A stretch of 64,000 nt of DNA from Cherax quadricarinatus (GCF_038502225.1 NC_091382.1:15024144-15088143), one strand, 5' to 3'; counted from the first letter of the stretch, positions 34,561 to 44,898 are shown. Numbers and translations are program-made. The notes: a model not told the origin generated them from the sequence alone.

Positions 34561-37500
34561 ATGCCACCTAGACGAGTCAGACGTCTGGTGTCGGCATATA
34601 CTTTGCATAACCTACCTAAATTGTCCCTACAGCGTTGTTGGCAAATTGCTCGTTCCATTGGCATTACATACAAACGCACTCTCACAGCTGCGCAACTGCG
34701 TTCACTGATTGCTGACAAACTTATAGAAGAAGAGATGGCACATCAGACTCCTCCCTCTACGGGAGCTAGGGCAAAAACTCCTATGTTCTCGCAGGAGGAA
34801 GATGATACTCCTACGGAGCAAAATGGTCAGTATAGTGCAGCTGGGTTGTCTCAAGGTGAATCAGCGTCGTTGGCACTTGAGCTGGCAAAAATCAATCTTG
34901 AGCAAACTAGGGAACAGAGAGCATTCGCAAGGGAAGAATTTGATAGGGAAAGAGAAAGGAGGCAGTTTTCGCATTCTGTAAATAATTTTAGTTTACAGAA
35001 AGCAGTACAGTTTGTTCCCCGCTTCAATGAGGCCGAACCAGAGCAATTTTTCGAAAGCTTCGAAAATCAGGCTCGAGCCTTGAGGTGGCCGGAACAGCAT
35101 TGGGCATCGTTGGTTCATACAGCATTATCGGGTAAGGCACAGGAATTTACGTCAGTATTAAATGACGCTGAATTCTCTGATTATCAAGTAGTGAAGACCA
35201 CAGTGTTGGGAGCATATACGTGTATCCCAGCCAAATACCGCAAGAGTTTTAAATTGGGCAGACGACAGCTTGGTCAATCCCTAGTGGACTTTGTGAGACA
35301 GCAAACCAAAGCTTTTACCAGCTGGTATAAAGCAAGTGGTGTCTCTACCTTTGAGGAGCTGGTGCAGCTTATTCTGATTGATAACCTGCTGGAGTCTGTG
35401 GGACCAGAGGTTCGAGTCTTTCTGCAGGATCGTGACTTAACCACTGCATTGGAGGCAGCCAGGTTGGCTGATACCTTCGAAACTAACCGCTCCTTGTCCG
35501 AGCGGTCCCGTCTCTCTTTTCAACAGCCTGGCATGAGCAGAGATCGTCAACCTTGGAGAATGAAGTGCCAGCCGGAGGGAGAACGTCTACGTCAGCCAAC
35601 CAAGTCACCTGGTGAGCCACGCTTCTCAACATATGGTCCACCTGCGGAGAGGCAAACTACTCATGGTGCATCTCGACAACAGTATCCAGAGAGACACCAG
35701 CCAGAACGACACCATTTGCAACGTCAACAGGGAGTAAAGGGCAAGCCTATCGTCTGCTTCAGGTGCAATAAAGTAGGTCACATCAGTCCCAACTGCCCCC
35801 ATAAACCCCAACCCATTGGGAAAATCTCTAATATCCCTAGTAACATGTCCCCTAGAGAAGTAGAAAAAGGTATGGCCCCTTATTATTGCAAGAGTCTTAT
35901 TTCCCTTCAGGAAAACTCAGAAACAACTAAAGTAAAGACCTTTAGAGATACTGGAGCATATTGCTCACTTGTAAGAGAGGGAATATTACCCCTTTCAGAG
36001 AATACTTCTTTGAATTCCTCTGTTTTATTGGAAGCATTTGGAGGAGCTATATATTCTGTTCCTTTGCATAAAATTTATGTACAGTGCAAATATTACACTG
36101 GGTACTTGACTGTAGGTGTCTCAAAAGGATTCCCCATGAAAGATGCAGTGTTATTACTGGGTAATAACATTACTACTGTTAGTTCGTGTCCTGAACCTAT
36201 AATGATTAATTCTTCTCCGGTGTTGGCCATAACTCGGGCAACATCCCAAGGGTTGTCTGGAGAGAATGTTGACCTATCCTTGGACGACTCCGATCTCGGA
36301 ATAGCCACATTGTTTTACGAGGAAAACTGGCCAGAGCCTCGTAGATCAAGTGAACAGACCCCGATCAAGCCTTCCTATTCCCAGGTTGCAGGATTGCCAG
36401 ATGTCTCTGTTTCCATGCCCGAGGGACTGTCCTTCCGGGAGGAACAACGAAAGGACCCTTCTTTAAAATTCGCTTTTGAGGCAGCCATGGGTAAATCCTC
36501 TTTGGGTCATCCGGTCAAGTATGAAGTTAAAAACGATTATTTGATCTGCACTGAGACTGGTAAGGAGATAGAGGGCCGGCAATTGTATGACAGGTTAGTG
36601 GTTCCAACAAAGTATAGACCTCAAATATTAAATATAGCTCATAATACGTCATTAGGAGGTCACTTAGGAATTACAAAAACCTTGTATAGAATCACAAAAG
36701 AATTTTATTGGCCAAAATTAAAGAAAGATGTGAAGAATCATATTAGGTGTTGCCGAGAATGTCAGCAAGTTCGAAAACCTGGACATTCCATTAAACCTCC
36801 ACCTCTCCAACCTATACCTGCTGATGGAGAACCTTTTGCAGATTTAATTATAGATTGTGTAGGTCCACTACCTAGGTCAAAGTCTGGAAATCAATATTTA
36901 TTTACGATTATGGATAAAGTAACCAGATATCCTGAAGCAATTCCCATGCGTAGTATTAATACTAAAGCTATTCTCAAAGCTTTAACCAAATTCATTTCTT
37001 GTTTTGGCATTCCTAAAACTATTCAAAGTGATCAAGGTACTAACTTTACTGCCAAAGCATTTAGGGAAGTATTAACTAGGTTAGGGATAATCCACAACTT
37101 ATCCACTGCCTATCATCCTCAGTCCCAAGGCGCCTTGGAAAGATTCCACCAGACATTAAAAACAATGATGAGAAGTTTTTGCATGCACTTTCCTACAGAC
37201 TGGGATGAATCACTACCTTTGTTGCTGTTCTCAGTACGAGAAACGGTGCAAGAGTCTACAGGGTATAGTCCTTTTGAGCTGATCTTTGGGCACAATGTAC
37301 GAGGTCCTCTTCGGGTGCTCAAAGAAGGATGGATGGGAGAAGACGTTAGCTCAACACTCTACAATCCGTCTTCAAGGTTGCAGGTGGCACGTCAGTTAGC
37401 CAAGGCTAACCTAAAGACAGCTCAAAGCAAGATGAAACAGAGGTATGACAGAAGTGCACAATTCTGCTCCTTCCATCCAGGAGACAAGGTGTTGGTGCAG

Positions 37501-37887
37501 GAACCTATACCTGGCCACACCTTGAAAGCTAGATTTACGGGACCTATGCAGATTGTAAGTAGATTATCTGATGTAAATTATGTGGTAGCTCCCATTGATA
37601 AGATCTCAAAAACTAAAACTTACCACATTAATCAAATAAAGGCCTTTCATACACCAGATAAAGTCCCAGTAATGACTCTGTCCTCTACCTCTGAGGACAA
37701 CTCTGACTCTTTGCACTCTATCTCTGAAATTAATATTAAACTTTCAAATTCTGTCCTCCTCAAGGATCCTAGCCCTTTAATGGAGGGATTATCTGAAACG
37801 CAAGCAACAAATTTAACTGAGCTTCTACAGTCATATCCTAATATTTTTTTCGGATGTGCCGAAAAAATGTACGTTAGGTTACCATGA
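34561..37887 (+). CDS. Gag-protease-integrase polyprotein of the Gypsy element
   Basis: This 1108-codon frame starts at the ATG after the leader. Residues about 1-390 are gag with a charged coiled region near 105-140. A CCHC zinc knuckle starts at Cys399 (CFRCNKVGHISPNCP). The protease has DTG with Asp463 (FRDTGAYCSLV). The integrase has an HHCC finger from about 690 (HNTSLGGHLG, then CRECQQV) and a DD35E core at Asp765, Asp824 and Glu860, followed by a GPF-type C-terminal module (ARFTGPMQIV, YHINQIK). It encodes capsid, maturation and insertion functions. The frame ends at a TGA reached because of one extra T in the run at 37844-37850; the reverse transcriptase continues in the next frame. 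Confidence 0.88.
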   Translation: MPPRRVRRLVSAYTLHNLPKLSLQRCWQIARSIGITYKRTLTAAQLRSLIADKLIEEEMAHQTPPSTGARAKTPMFSQEEDDTPTEQNGQYSAAGLSQGESASLALELAKINLEQTREQRAFAREEFDRERERRQFSHSVNNFSLQKAVQFVPRFNEAEPEQFFESFENQARALRWPEQHWASLVHTALSGKAQEFTSVLNDAEFSDYQVVKTTVLGAYTCIPAKYRKSFKLGRRQLGQSLVDFVRQQTKAFTSWYKASGVSTFEELVQLILIDNLLESVGPEVRVFLQDRDLTTALEAARLADTFETNRSLSERSRLSFQQPGMSRDRQPWRMKCQPEGERLRQPTKSPGEPRFSTYGPPAERQTTHGASRQQYPERHQPERHHLQRQQGVKGKPIVCFRCNKVGHISPNCPHKPQPIGKISNIPSNMSPREVEKGMAPYYCKSLISLQENSETTKVKTFRDTGAYCSLVREGILPLSENTSLNSSVLLEAFGGAIYSVPLHKIYVQCKYYTGYLTVGVSKGFPMKDAVLLLGNNITTVSSCPEPIMINSSPVLAITRATSQGLSGENVDLSLDDSDLGIATLFYEENWPEPRRSSEQTPIKPSYSQVAGLPDVSVSMPEGLSFREEQRKDPSLKFAFEAAMGKSSLGHPVKYEVKNDYLICTETGKEIEGRQLYDRLVVPTKYRPQILNIAHNTSLGGHLGITKTLYRITKEFYWPKLKKDVKNHIRCCRECQQVRKPGHSIKPPPLQPIPADGEPFADLIIDCVGPLPRSKSGNQYLFTIMDKVTRYPEAIPMRSINTKAILKALTKFISCFGIPKTIQSDQGTNFTAKAFREVLTRLGIIHNLSTAYHPQSQGALERFHQTLKTMMRSFCMHFPTDWDESLPLLLFSVRETVQESTGYSPFELIFGHNVRGPLRVLKEGWMGEDVSSTLYNPSSRLQVARQLAKANLKTAQSKMKQRYDRSAQFCSFHPGDKVLVQEPIPGHTLKARFTGPMQIVSRLSDVNYVVAPIDKISKTKTYHINQIKAFHTPDKVPVMTLSSTSEDNSDSLHSISEINIKLSNSVLLKDPSPLMEGLSETQATNLTELLQSYPNIFFGCAEKMYVRLP

Positions 37888-38191
37888 TGTAGATGTGGGA
37901 AACTCTAAACCAATTAAACTCTCCCCCTACAGAGCTAATCCTGAAAAGCAAAGGTTGCTTCAGCAGGAAGTAGAATTTTTGTTAAAGCATGGTTTAGTGG
38001 AGGAGTCATCTAGTCCATGGGCTTCACCGTGCATCCTTGTGAAGAAGGCTGATGGAGGGTTTCGTATGTGTACAGACTACCGTAAAGTGAACGAGGTCAC
38101 AATTACAGATACTTACCCTCTTCCTCGTCTGGATGACGTAATTGACTTTGTGGGTAAGGCTACATTTGTGTCCAAATTAGATCTCCTTTAA
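37850..38191 (+). pseudogene. Reverse transcriptase, N-terminal part, shifted frame
   Basis: The frame is shifted by one base relative to the upstream polyprotein. It reads PKKCTLGYHDVDVGN, then PYRANPEKQ, GLVEESSSPWASPCILV and FRMCTDYRKVNEVT, the finger and palm motifs of Gypsy reverse transcriptases, and ends at FVSKLDLL with TAA (38189-38191). Related proteins have a lysine or similar residue before GYYQ, so the TAA is a nonsense change. The shift is most simply explained by one inserted T. Confidence 0.85.
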
Positions 38192-39160
38192 GGCTACTAT
38201 CAGGTACCTTTGACAGATAAGGCGAAGGAAATCTCTGCCTTCGTAATTCCAGGAGGTCATTATCAATACACAGTTACCCCCTTCGGAATGAAAAATTCCC
38301 CCTCTTCATTCCAGAAACTTATCCATAAGGCTATTAAAGGACTTGAAGGCACGGCAGCGTACCTAGATGATATTGTTGTGGTGTCTGATACTTGGGATCA
38401 ACACCTACTTAGACTTAAGGCTCTGTTTGAGACCTTTAAGAGTTCCCATTTAACAGTTAATTTATCTAAATCTTCCTTTGGTCAGGCCATTGTCACTTTT
38501 CTAGGCCGTGAAGTAGGTAGTGGTAAAGTTGCACCTAAACTTGCTAAAGTTCTTTCTATTAAAGATTATCCAGTTCCTCATGATAGGAAATCTCTTCAAC
38601 GTTTCCTAGGCATGATAGGATTTTACAGAAGATTCTGTAAGGATTTCTCAGATATTGTAGCCCCTCTTACCTCTCTTACCAGTTACAAAGTTCCCTTTAA
38701 TTGGACCTCAGACTGTAACATTGCTTTTAATAAAGCAAAAAGATTATTGTGTACTGCACCCATTCTCTTGTCTCCAGACTTCTCCAAACCTTTTTCATTA
38801 CAGGTTGATGCTTGTGAGTCTGGGGTTGGGGCAGTACTATTACAAATCGGGAACAAGGAGTTGCAGCCTGTAGCATACTTTTCAGCCAAGTTCCAGCCAC
38901 ATCAGAGGGCTTACTCTACCATTGAAAAAGAAGCCCTCGCGCTGATACTGGCTTTGGAGCATTTCGATGTTTATGTGGGCCAGACATCGCAGGTGGTCAC
39001 AGTCTACAGTGATCACAATCCTCAAGTATATCTCCAAGCAATGAAGAACAACAACACAAGGCTTATGCACTGGACGCAAAGGCTGCAACCATATAATATT
39101 TCCATTAAATATATTGCCGGCAAAGAAAATATGTTGGCAGACTCTTTATCTAGAGTATAA
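38192..39160 (+). pseudogene. Reverse transcriptase catalytic part and RNase H
   Basis: The same frame continues after the stop with GYYQVPLTDKAKE, then TPFGMKNSPSSFQ, the catalytic YLDD at 38360-38371, a FLG motif and FYRRFCKDFS. RNase H follows with LQVDACESGVGAVLLQ, STIEKEALALILALEHF, VYSDHNP and an ADSLSRV end. All catalytic aspartates of the palm and RNase H active site appear intact. The frame has no start of its own and would only be made by readthrough of the TAA. It ends at 39160 with no integrase downstream, which confirms the unusual gene order. Confidence 0.87.
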
Positions 39161-39472
39161 TATATTATTTAGGTTAGGATGTTATTTGTGGTAACCCCTT
39201 TTCACGCTCTTTCTTTTTTATCCCCAGGTGTGGGGTTTTTTTTTTAGTGAGGGGATGCGGGCTACCGTCCGCCTGTATCTTGGACCTATGCTAGCCTGTC
39301 TGACTGCTGTCTCACTCTAAGTTTAGGGTTTGGCTTTTGGTCACGAGAAAGGCTGAGCTCTATCTAAGAGTTGGATGGTGGAGAGGAAAGGCGGTCCCAT
39401 TATTTTGTGCCATGGCGGCACGGTTACCACTGGGAGGTGGCAGCCTAATCCTGAGCCTTCTCGGGGTGGGGG
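39161..39472 (+). other. Non-coding 3' part of the Gypsy element with polypurine tract
   Basis: There is no coding sequence. A TTTTTTTTTT run precedes AGTGAGGGGATG near 39240-39257, and a G-rich CGGGGTGGGGG at 39462-39472 directly precedes the 3' LTR and is the likely polypurine tract for plus-strand priming. Confidence 0.6.
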
Positions 39473-39737
39473 TGTGGCATGCAAAGAGTACGTAACCTTT
39501 ATTCGGAGCATGTACACACCCTCATTTACAGGCTATCTTCCCCAACCAGCGAACCAGGTTGCTAAGAGTTGATGATGGGGCCCTGTCGTTCAACTTGTGA
39601 CCAGGTTCTAGCCAATAAGAAGATGGTTTTGGCAATTGCAGAGGTTATGTGGGTACCACTCTCCTGTCTGCCCTTGTCATTTATTTGCTCACATTACACC
39701 CGGGGTAACAGGCCATTTGGAATCCTGGGTTGTAATA
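39473..39737 (+). repeat. 3' LTR, 265 bp, internally deleted
   Basis: Identical in layout to the 5' LTR but lacks the 160 bases corresponding to about 33932-34091. The deletion joins CTTGTCAT to TTATTTGC and removes the AATAAA hexamer. Flanked on the right by CAACA (39738-39742). Confidence 0.85.
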
Positions 39738-39742
39738 CAACA

Positions 39743-39870
39743 TATGCTTTGTAACCTTCACACATTTTTGTAGATGCTGTTACAGAGAACTTCTTTGCTC
39801 TTGTCTTTATAAACTGACCACATATGTAGCAGAATGTATCTGGAGAATGATCGCGGCCTCGTGATGCCAT
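39743..39870 (-). pseudogene. Exon 1, first half, of the broken GERFHQDI-type gene
   Basis: The minus-strand ATG at 39870-39868 starts MASRGRDHSPDTFCYICGQF, with a C-x2-C that pairs with the C-x2-C in the other exon half to make a zinc-binding-like domain. It is cut at 39743 by the LTR element. An upstream in-frame ATG at 39957 exists, but MASRGR matches the start I know from relatives. No promoter was identified. Expression is unlikely given the other lesions. Confidence 0.6.
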
Positions 39871-41110
39871 TTCACTTCTTCTGATGTGTCTTCTCAGGCA
39901 GCCAGAGCTGAACTGAATGTTGATTTGTGATCCCATGTTTTTATATTTGTCAAGCAAAACCTTAGAACATAATAGTTTTAGTCTTTCTTGAAGTGTTCCA
40001 GAAATGTCCTGACCACAGAAGTTCTGGGATCAAAATTGCTTTTTTTAAATTTTCTTTGATTATAAAGAACTGGGAAATGATGTTTATTTCCCAGGAATAC
40101 AACAAAAGTGAAATTTTGTTACATAATGTAACACAGAGACTCAAACTTTATTTAATTATCATTTTATTACCACTACTAATAATATTTACATTTAACAAAA
40201 CATTTGATATAATTTATATATTTTCCAGTCAAGAAAACATTAAAGTAAAAATTTTGCTTTAAACAATAATTTATTTACTATATATACAACCTATTTATAT
40301 AATGAATTAAGATGGGTCAATAAAGCTACATCACAGAGTTTACTGAATCTTCATAATGATCGGCAAAATTTACAACTAAAATTCTTTCTACATTTATATT
40401 AATTTAAGAACTCCAACGTTATATTAAACTTATTATCTATCAACACATACATATATTACAGTAATATAAAATATTTACAATATAATCAGTATTAATTCCA
40501 GTTGTTTTGACAATATCAAGTTAAAAAAAAAAACAGGAGAACTAGTGGCACTAGGCAAGTTATTAATAAATGAGAGATATAAACACTTGTAACTTTGTCA
40601 CAAATTATTTTAGTGCTTAACATGTTAGTAACAATTGGGTATTTCTCTTGTTGAGACGTTTCTCCTACAGAGTAGGTTTCTTCAGTCAGATACAGAGGCA
40701 GCAAGAACAATGGTATAGTTGTATAGTAGTTGAGGTGGTCAGTCGACTGACCACATCGAATATTTTCCCTCCAAAGTTGATGGATTGATTATATCATTTT
40801 CAATTCACTACAACACCTCCTGCCTCTGTATTTGATTGATTGATTGATGAGGCTTATCCTGTAAGCGGAACATTTCAACAGGAAAGGTATCCAGTTGATG
40901 AACGAGTGTCTTAACATCAATCTGTGGGTATTTTATGCATTTTTTAGCACTAATAACTTTCTCTGGCGTCTTATAAAAAGCAGCTATCGTACAGTACAGA
41001 AGTTACCATCATTGTATCTTATACACAATCAAAAATCCCTGTAATGTGTATTTGTAGATCCTTAGGAAACTCGTCAGCACTTAGTTATTAGTTATTCTAT
41101 AGAAAATTTT
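39871..41110. other. AT-rich intergenic sequence with a Penelope-terminus fragment
   Basis: No gene recognised. At about 40635-40700 the minus strand has a decayed hammerhead-type fragment: CTGAAGA, a CCTAC...GTAGG stem and GAGAAAC. The rest is AT-rich. Confidence 0.5.
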
Positions 41111-42010
41111 TCTCATGTTACTGTTAACAAGTTAACATTATGTACCTTACTGCCTCATGTTACTGTTAACAAGATAACACTATGTACCTTACTGCCTCAT
41201 GTTACTGCTAACAAGTTAACACTATGTACCTTACAGCCTTTTGTTAATGTATCTTAATCACTCGCTAGGTACCTTCATTTCTCATATTACTGCTAACCAC
41301 TTGACAATCTAGGAAATTTTCTTTCTTATGTTGCTGCTAACTTATTCCCTCAATAGGTACTTTCATTTATAAAGTTGTGAGTACCTCATAACTTACTAGA
41401 TACCATCCTCTCTCAGGTTGCTGCTAACTTCTAGGTGTCTTTTATTTTCTCACGGCTGCTAACATTCACATACCAGGTACCTAACCTTCATCACATAAGT
41501 GATACAATATTCACATACCAGGTACCTAACCTTCATCACATAAGTGATACAATATTCACATACCAGGTACCTAACCTTCATCACATAAGTGATACAATAT
41601 TCACATACCAGGTACCTAACCTTCATCACATAAGTGATACAATATTCACATACCAGGTATCTAACCTTCATCACATAAGTGATACAATATTCATATACCA
41701 GGTACCTAACCTTCATCACATAAGTGATACAATATTCATATACCAGGTACCTAACCTTCATCACATAAGTGATACAATATTCACATATCTGGTACCTAAT
41801 TATCTCAGGTTAGTGCTAAAATGTCCACATTACAGGTGTTTGCTCATCTAATGTTGGTACTAAAACAATCAGACATCAGGTACCTTCCCAGCCTCACGTT
41901 AGTGCTGAAATATTCCCATAACATGTACCTACCCATCTATTTACAGTGTTAAAATATTATTCACTAGGTTCCTTCAATACTTACTCTCCTGAATTGTTCT
42001 CTTAATTTAG
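41111..42010. repeat. Old degenerate array with unit about 45 bp, including a homogenised patch
   Basis: Loose units with AGGTACCT, CTCATGTTACTGCTAAC and ATTCACATA-like pieces recur from 41111 to about 42010. Inside, 41465-41795 consists of 7 to 8 nearly identical 45-bp units (ATTCACATACCAGGTACCTA and following), each with a strong ATCAC-ATAA-GTGAT hairpin. The patch units align with the degenerate flanks, so a short stretch of an ancient array was recently re-amplified. Confidence 0.8.
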
Positions 42011-42604
42011 TGTCACAATATTCTTACATTTGGTAACTTCTAAACTTAAGAAATAATGATAAAACATGTAAATAAAGACAAAAGTTAATTATTCTTAAAA
42101 AAATATTTTTATAGCACTTAGAATAAACTAATTTAAGTTAACTCGGAAAAATGGCCAGAAAATCCACTTAGTTATAGATAAAATACAATATGTAACTGTC
42201 TTCATGGTTATATGTAAAGTGCACTATATAAGTACGGTAATGATTATAGGTACAGTGTGATACTTAGCAGTTGTCAATTATTATAGGCAAAGCTTTGTGT
42301 ATACTATTAAATAATATGTATATTGCAATATCTAAATCTTAACTGTTTATCGAATTTATATGATTTAATATAAATAATATTGCAATCCATCCAATTACGT
42401 TAGATGTCGTGAAGAAATATACTGAATACAGTCTCTGAAATTTAACATTGTGACTGACGAGATATAATTCGTTGATAAGTAATCTAGCCGCAATTTGTTC
42501 CACATTGATACAAATATTTGTCTAACATTATTTTAGTAAAATTACGATACTTCAAAGGGGAATCATACAGTTAAATGTATGAGATTTGGACTCATTACTG
42601 CTTT
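42011..42604. other. AT-rich unique sequence
   Basis: No coding or repeat features seen. It may be part of the receptor's 3' UTR or intergenic DNA. Confidence 0.4.
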
Positions 42605-44310
42605 GTAAGTCATTAGTAGCCTCACGTTTATTGTGGTAAGTCATTAGTAGTCTCACGTTTATTGTGTTAAGTCATTAGTAGCCTCACGTTTATTGTGGTA
42701 AGTCATTAGTAGCCTCAGTCTTATTGTGGCAAGTCATTAGTAGCCTCACGTTTATTGTGGTAAGTCATTAGTAGTCTCACGTTTATTGTGTTAAGTCATA
42801 AGTAGCCTCACGTTTAGTGTGGTAAGTCATTAGCATTCTCACGTTTATTGTGTTAAGTCATTAGTAGCCTCACGTTTAGTGTGGTATGTCATTAGTAGCC
42901 TCCCGTTTTTTGTGTTAAGTCATTAACAGCCTCATGTTTATTGTGGTAGGTCATTAGTAGCCTCACGTTTATTGTGGTAAGTCATTAGTAGCCTCACGTT
43001 TACTGTGGTAAGTCATTAGTAGCCTCACGTTTACTGTGGTAAGTCATTAGTAGCCTCACGTTTACTGTGGTAAGTCATTTTTTGTCTCACGTTTATTGTG
43101 GTAAGTCATCAGTAGCCTCACGTTTATTGTGGCAAGTCATTTGTAGCCTCAGGTTTACTGTGGTAAGTCATTTGTAGCCTCACGTTTATTGTGGTAAGTC
43201 ATTAGTAGCCTCACGTTTATTGTGGTAAGTCATTAGTAGCCTCACGTTTATTGTGGTAAGTCATTAGTAGCCTCATGTTAATTGTGGTAAGTCATTAGTA
43301 GTCTTACGTTTATTGTGGTAAGTCATTAGTAGCCTCACGTTTATTGTGGTAAGTCATTAGTAGCCTCACGTTTATTGTGGTAAGTTATCAGTAGCCTCAC
43401 GTTAATTTTGGCCAGTCATTAGTAGCCTCACGTTTATTGTGGTAAGTCATCAGTAGCCTCACGTTAATTGTGGTAAGTCATTAGTAGCCTCACGTTAATT
43501 GTGGTAAGTCATTAGTAGCCTCACGTTTATTGTGGTAAGTCATCAGTAGCCTCACGTTTATTGTGGTAAGTCATTAGTAGCCTCAGGTTAATTGTGGTAA
43601 GTCATTAGTAGCCTCACGTTTATTGTGGTAAGTCATTAGTAGCCTCACGCTTATTGTGGTAAATCATTAGTAGTCTAATGCTTATTGTGGTAAGTCATTA
43701 GTAGCCTCACGTTTATTGTGGTAAGTCATTGGTAGCCTCACGTTTATTGTGGTAAGTCATTAGTAGTCTAACGCTTATTGTGGTAAGTCATTAGTAGCCT
43801 CATTTTTATTGTGGCAAGTCATTAGTAGCCTCACGTTTATTGTGGTAATCATTAGTAGCCTCACGTTTATTGTGGTAAGTCATTAGTAGCCTCAAGTTTA
43901 TTGTGGTAAGTCATTAGTAGCCTCACGTTTATTGTGGTAAGTCATCAGTAGCTTCAAGTTTGCTGTGGCAAGTCATTAGTAGCCTCACGTTTGTTGTGGA
44001 AAGTCATTAATAGCCTCACGTTTATTGTGGTAAGTTATTAGAAGCCTCACGTTTATTGTGATAAGTCATTAGTAGCCTCACGTTTATTGTGGTAAGTCAT
44101 TAGTAGCCTCAATTTTATTGTGGCAAGTCATTAGTAGCCTCACGTTAATTGTGGCAAGTCATTAGTAGCCTCACGTTTATTGTGGTAAGTCATTAGTAGC
44201 CTCACGTTAATTGTGGTAAGTCATTAGTAGCCTCACGTTTATTGTGCTAAGTCACTAGTAGCCTCACGTTTATTGTGGTAAGTCATTAGTTGAATCACGT
44301 TTATTGTGGT
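42605..44310 (-). repeat. 31-bp minisatellite in the receptor 3' UTR region carrying AATAAA
   Basis: About 55 units of 31 bp (AGTCATTAGTAGCCTCACGT plus TTATTGTGGTA on plus). On the minus strand most units read CCACAATAAACGTGAGG, so each carries the canonical polyadenylation hexamer AATAAA. Some units have lost it (TTAATT, TTTAGT and TTTACT variants on plus). The array starts about 30 bases downstream of the receptor's stop codon at 44337, so it occupies the expected 3' UTR. Confidence 0.93.
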
Positions 44311-44336
44311 ATTTGGAGGATGATGGTTTATTATTC

Positions 44337-44736
44337 TCAATTGTGCATTTGCCAGCGGGCGTTGTTTGTCCTGGCTCCACCGTTCAACTCTCTTGCACGA
44401 GAAACCCCGTTTCTTCTTGGTTCATATTCCAGTGACGCATTGCTTGTTCTACGAGAAGCTAGAGGATTTCTCCTTGCATTTTGCCATCGTGAAGCATTGT
44501 TTCCATTATAGCGTGCATACTGATTTCTCGTAGCACCTTGCACTGCTGGCACATTGCCATTTCTTTCGACCATACGTGTCTCGTCAGCATAAGGTGGCTG
44601 TGGTTCATTTCTATGTGTAGAGTACATACTGGGTCTTGAACCATACGCTGATGGAGTAAAGTAACTTCTTATGCTTGAAAATCTCGTCGATGGTTCAGGT
44701 GGCCGATTGATTGGTCTTGTGTGGCTCATATCAGAC
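44337..44736 (-). CDS. Receptor last coding exon, cytoplasmic tail
   Basis: The exon starts after a TTATTATTTTCAG acceptor (CAG at 44739-44737) and supplies the third base of a split ATG codon, then 133 codons including the TGA at 44339-44337. The tail begins SDMSHTRPINRPPEPS and is rich in Arg, Asn, Ser and Tyr, with no kinase, phosphatase or other domain that I can see. Possible short motifs are PPEPST and scattered tyrosines. Phase 2 agrees exactly with the donor at 51791. The 7.05-kb intron between them holds a tRNA-like foldback element, two LINEs and two minisatellites. The tail probably binds adaptors, but this is inference. Confidence 0.85.
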
Positions 44737-44739
44737 CTG

Positions 44740-44898
44740 AAAATAATAATGAAGTTCCATAATAGTGAAAAAATGTGTAATAATATTTTTTATTTTAAAA
44801 ATTCTTATGGCATTTAATAATAATACTACTACTATTAATAATAGTAATAGTCTTCTTCAGATAGACAACAGAGTTTGCATAAATAGGAAGAAAACAGT
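44740..44898. other. Intron sequence
   Basis: Short AT-rich intronic stretch between the last receptor exon and an intronic LINE. No features beyond a small TAATAATA run. Confidence 0.5.

Larger units (their letters stand above)
33724..39737 (+). mobile_element. Gypsy LTR retrotransposon with integrase before reverse transcriptase
   Basis: A full-length element with LTRs, primer-binding site, gag, protease, integrase, reverse transcriptase and RNase H, in that order, flanked by CAACA duplications. Sequence motifs in reverse transcriptase and RNase H are Ty3/Gypsy-like, but the pol order is the Copia-like one seen in the Gmr1 group. No envelope frame was found; it is a retrotransposon. It is damaged by an extra T in a T run at 37844-37850, a TAA at 38189-38191 and a deletion in the 3' LTR. 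It inserted into exon 1 of the minus-strand GERFHQDI-type gene. Confidence 0.88.

Noticed and set aside
37843..37852. Programmed minus-one frameshift at T-TTT-TTC
   Set aside because: The downstream reverse transcriptase frame is plus-one, so minus-one slippage gives the wrong frame.
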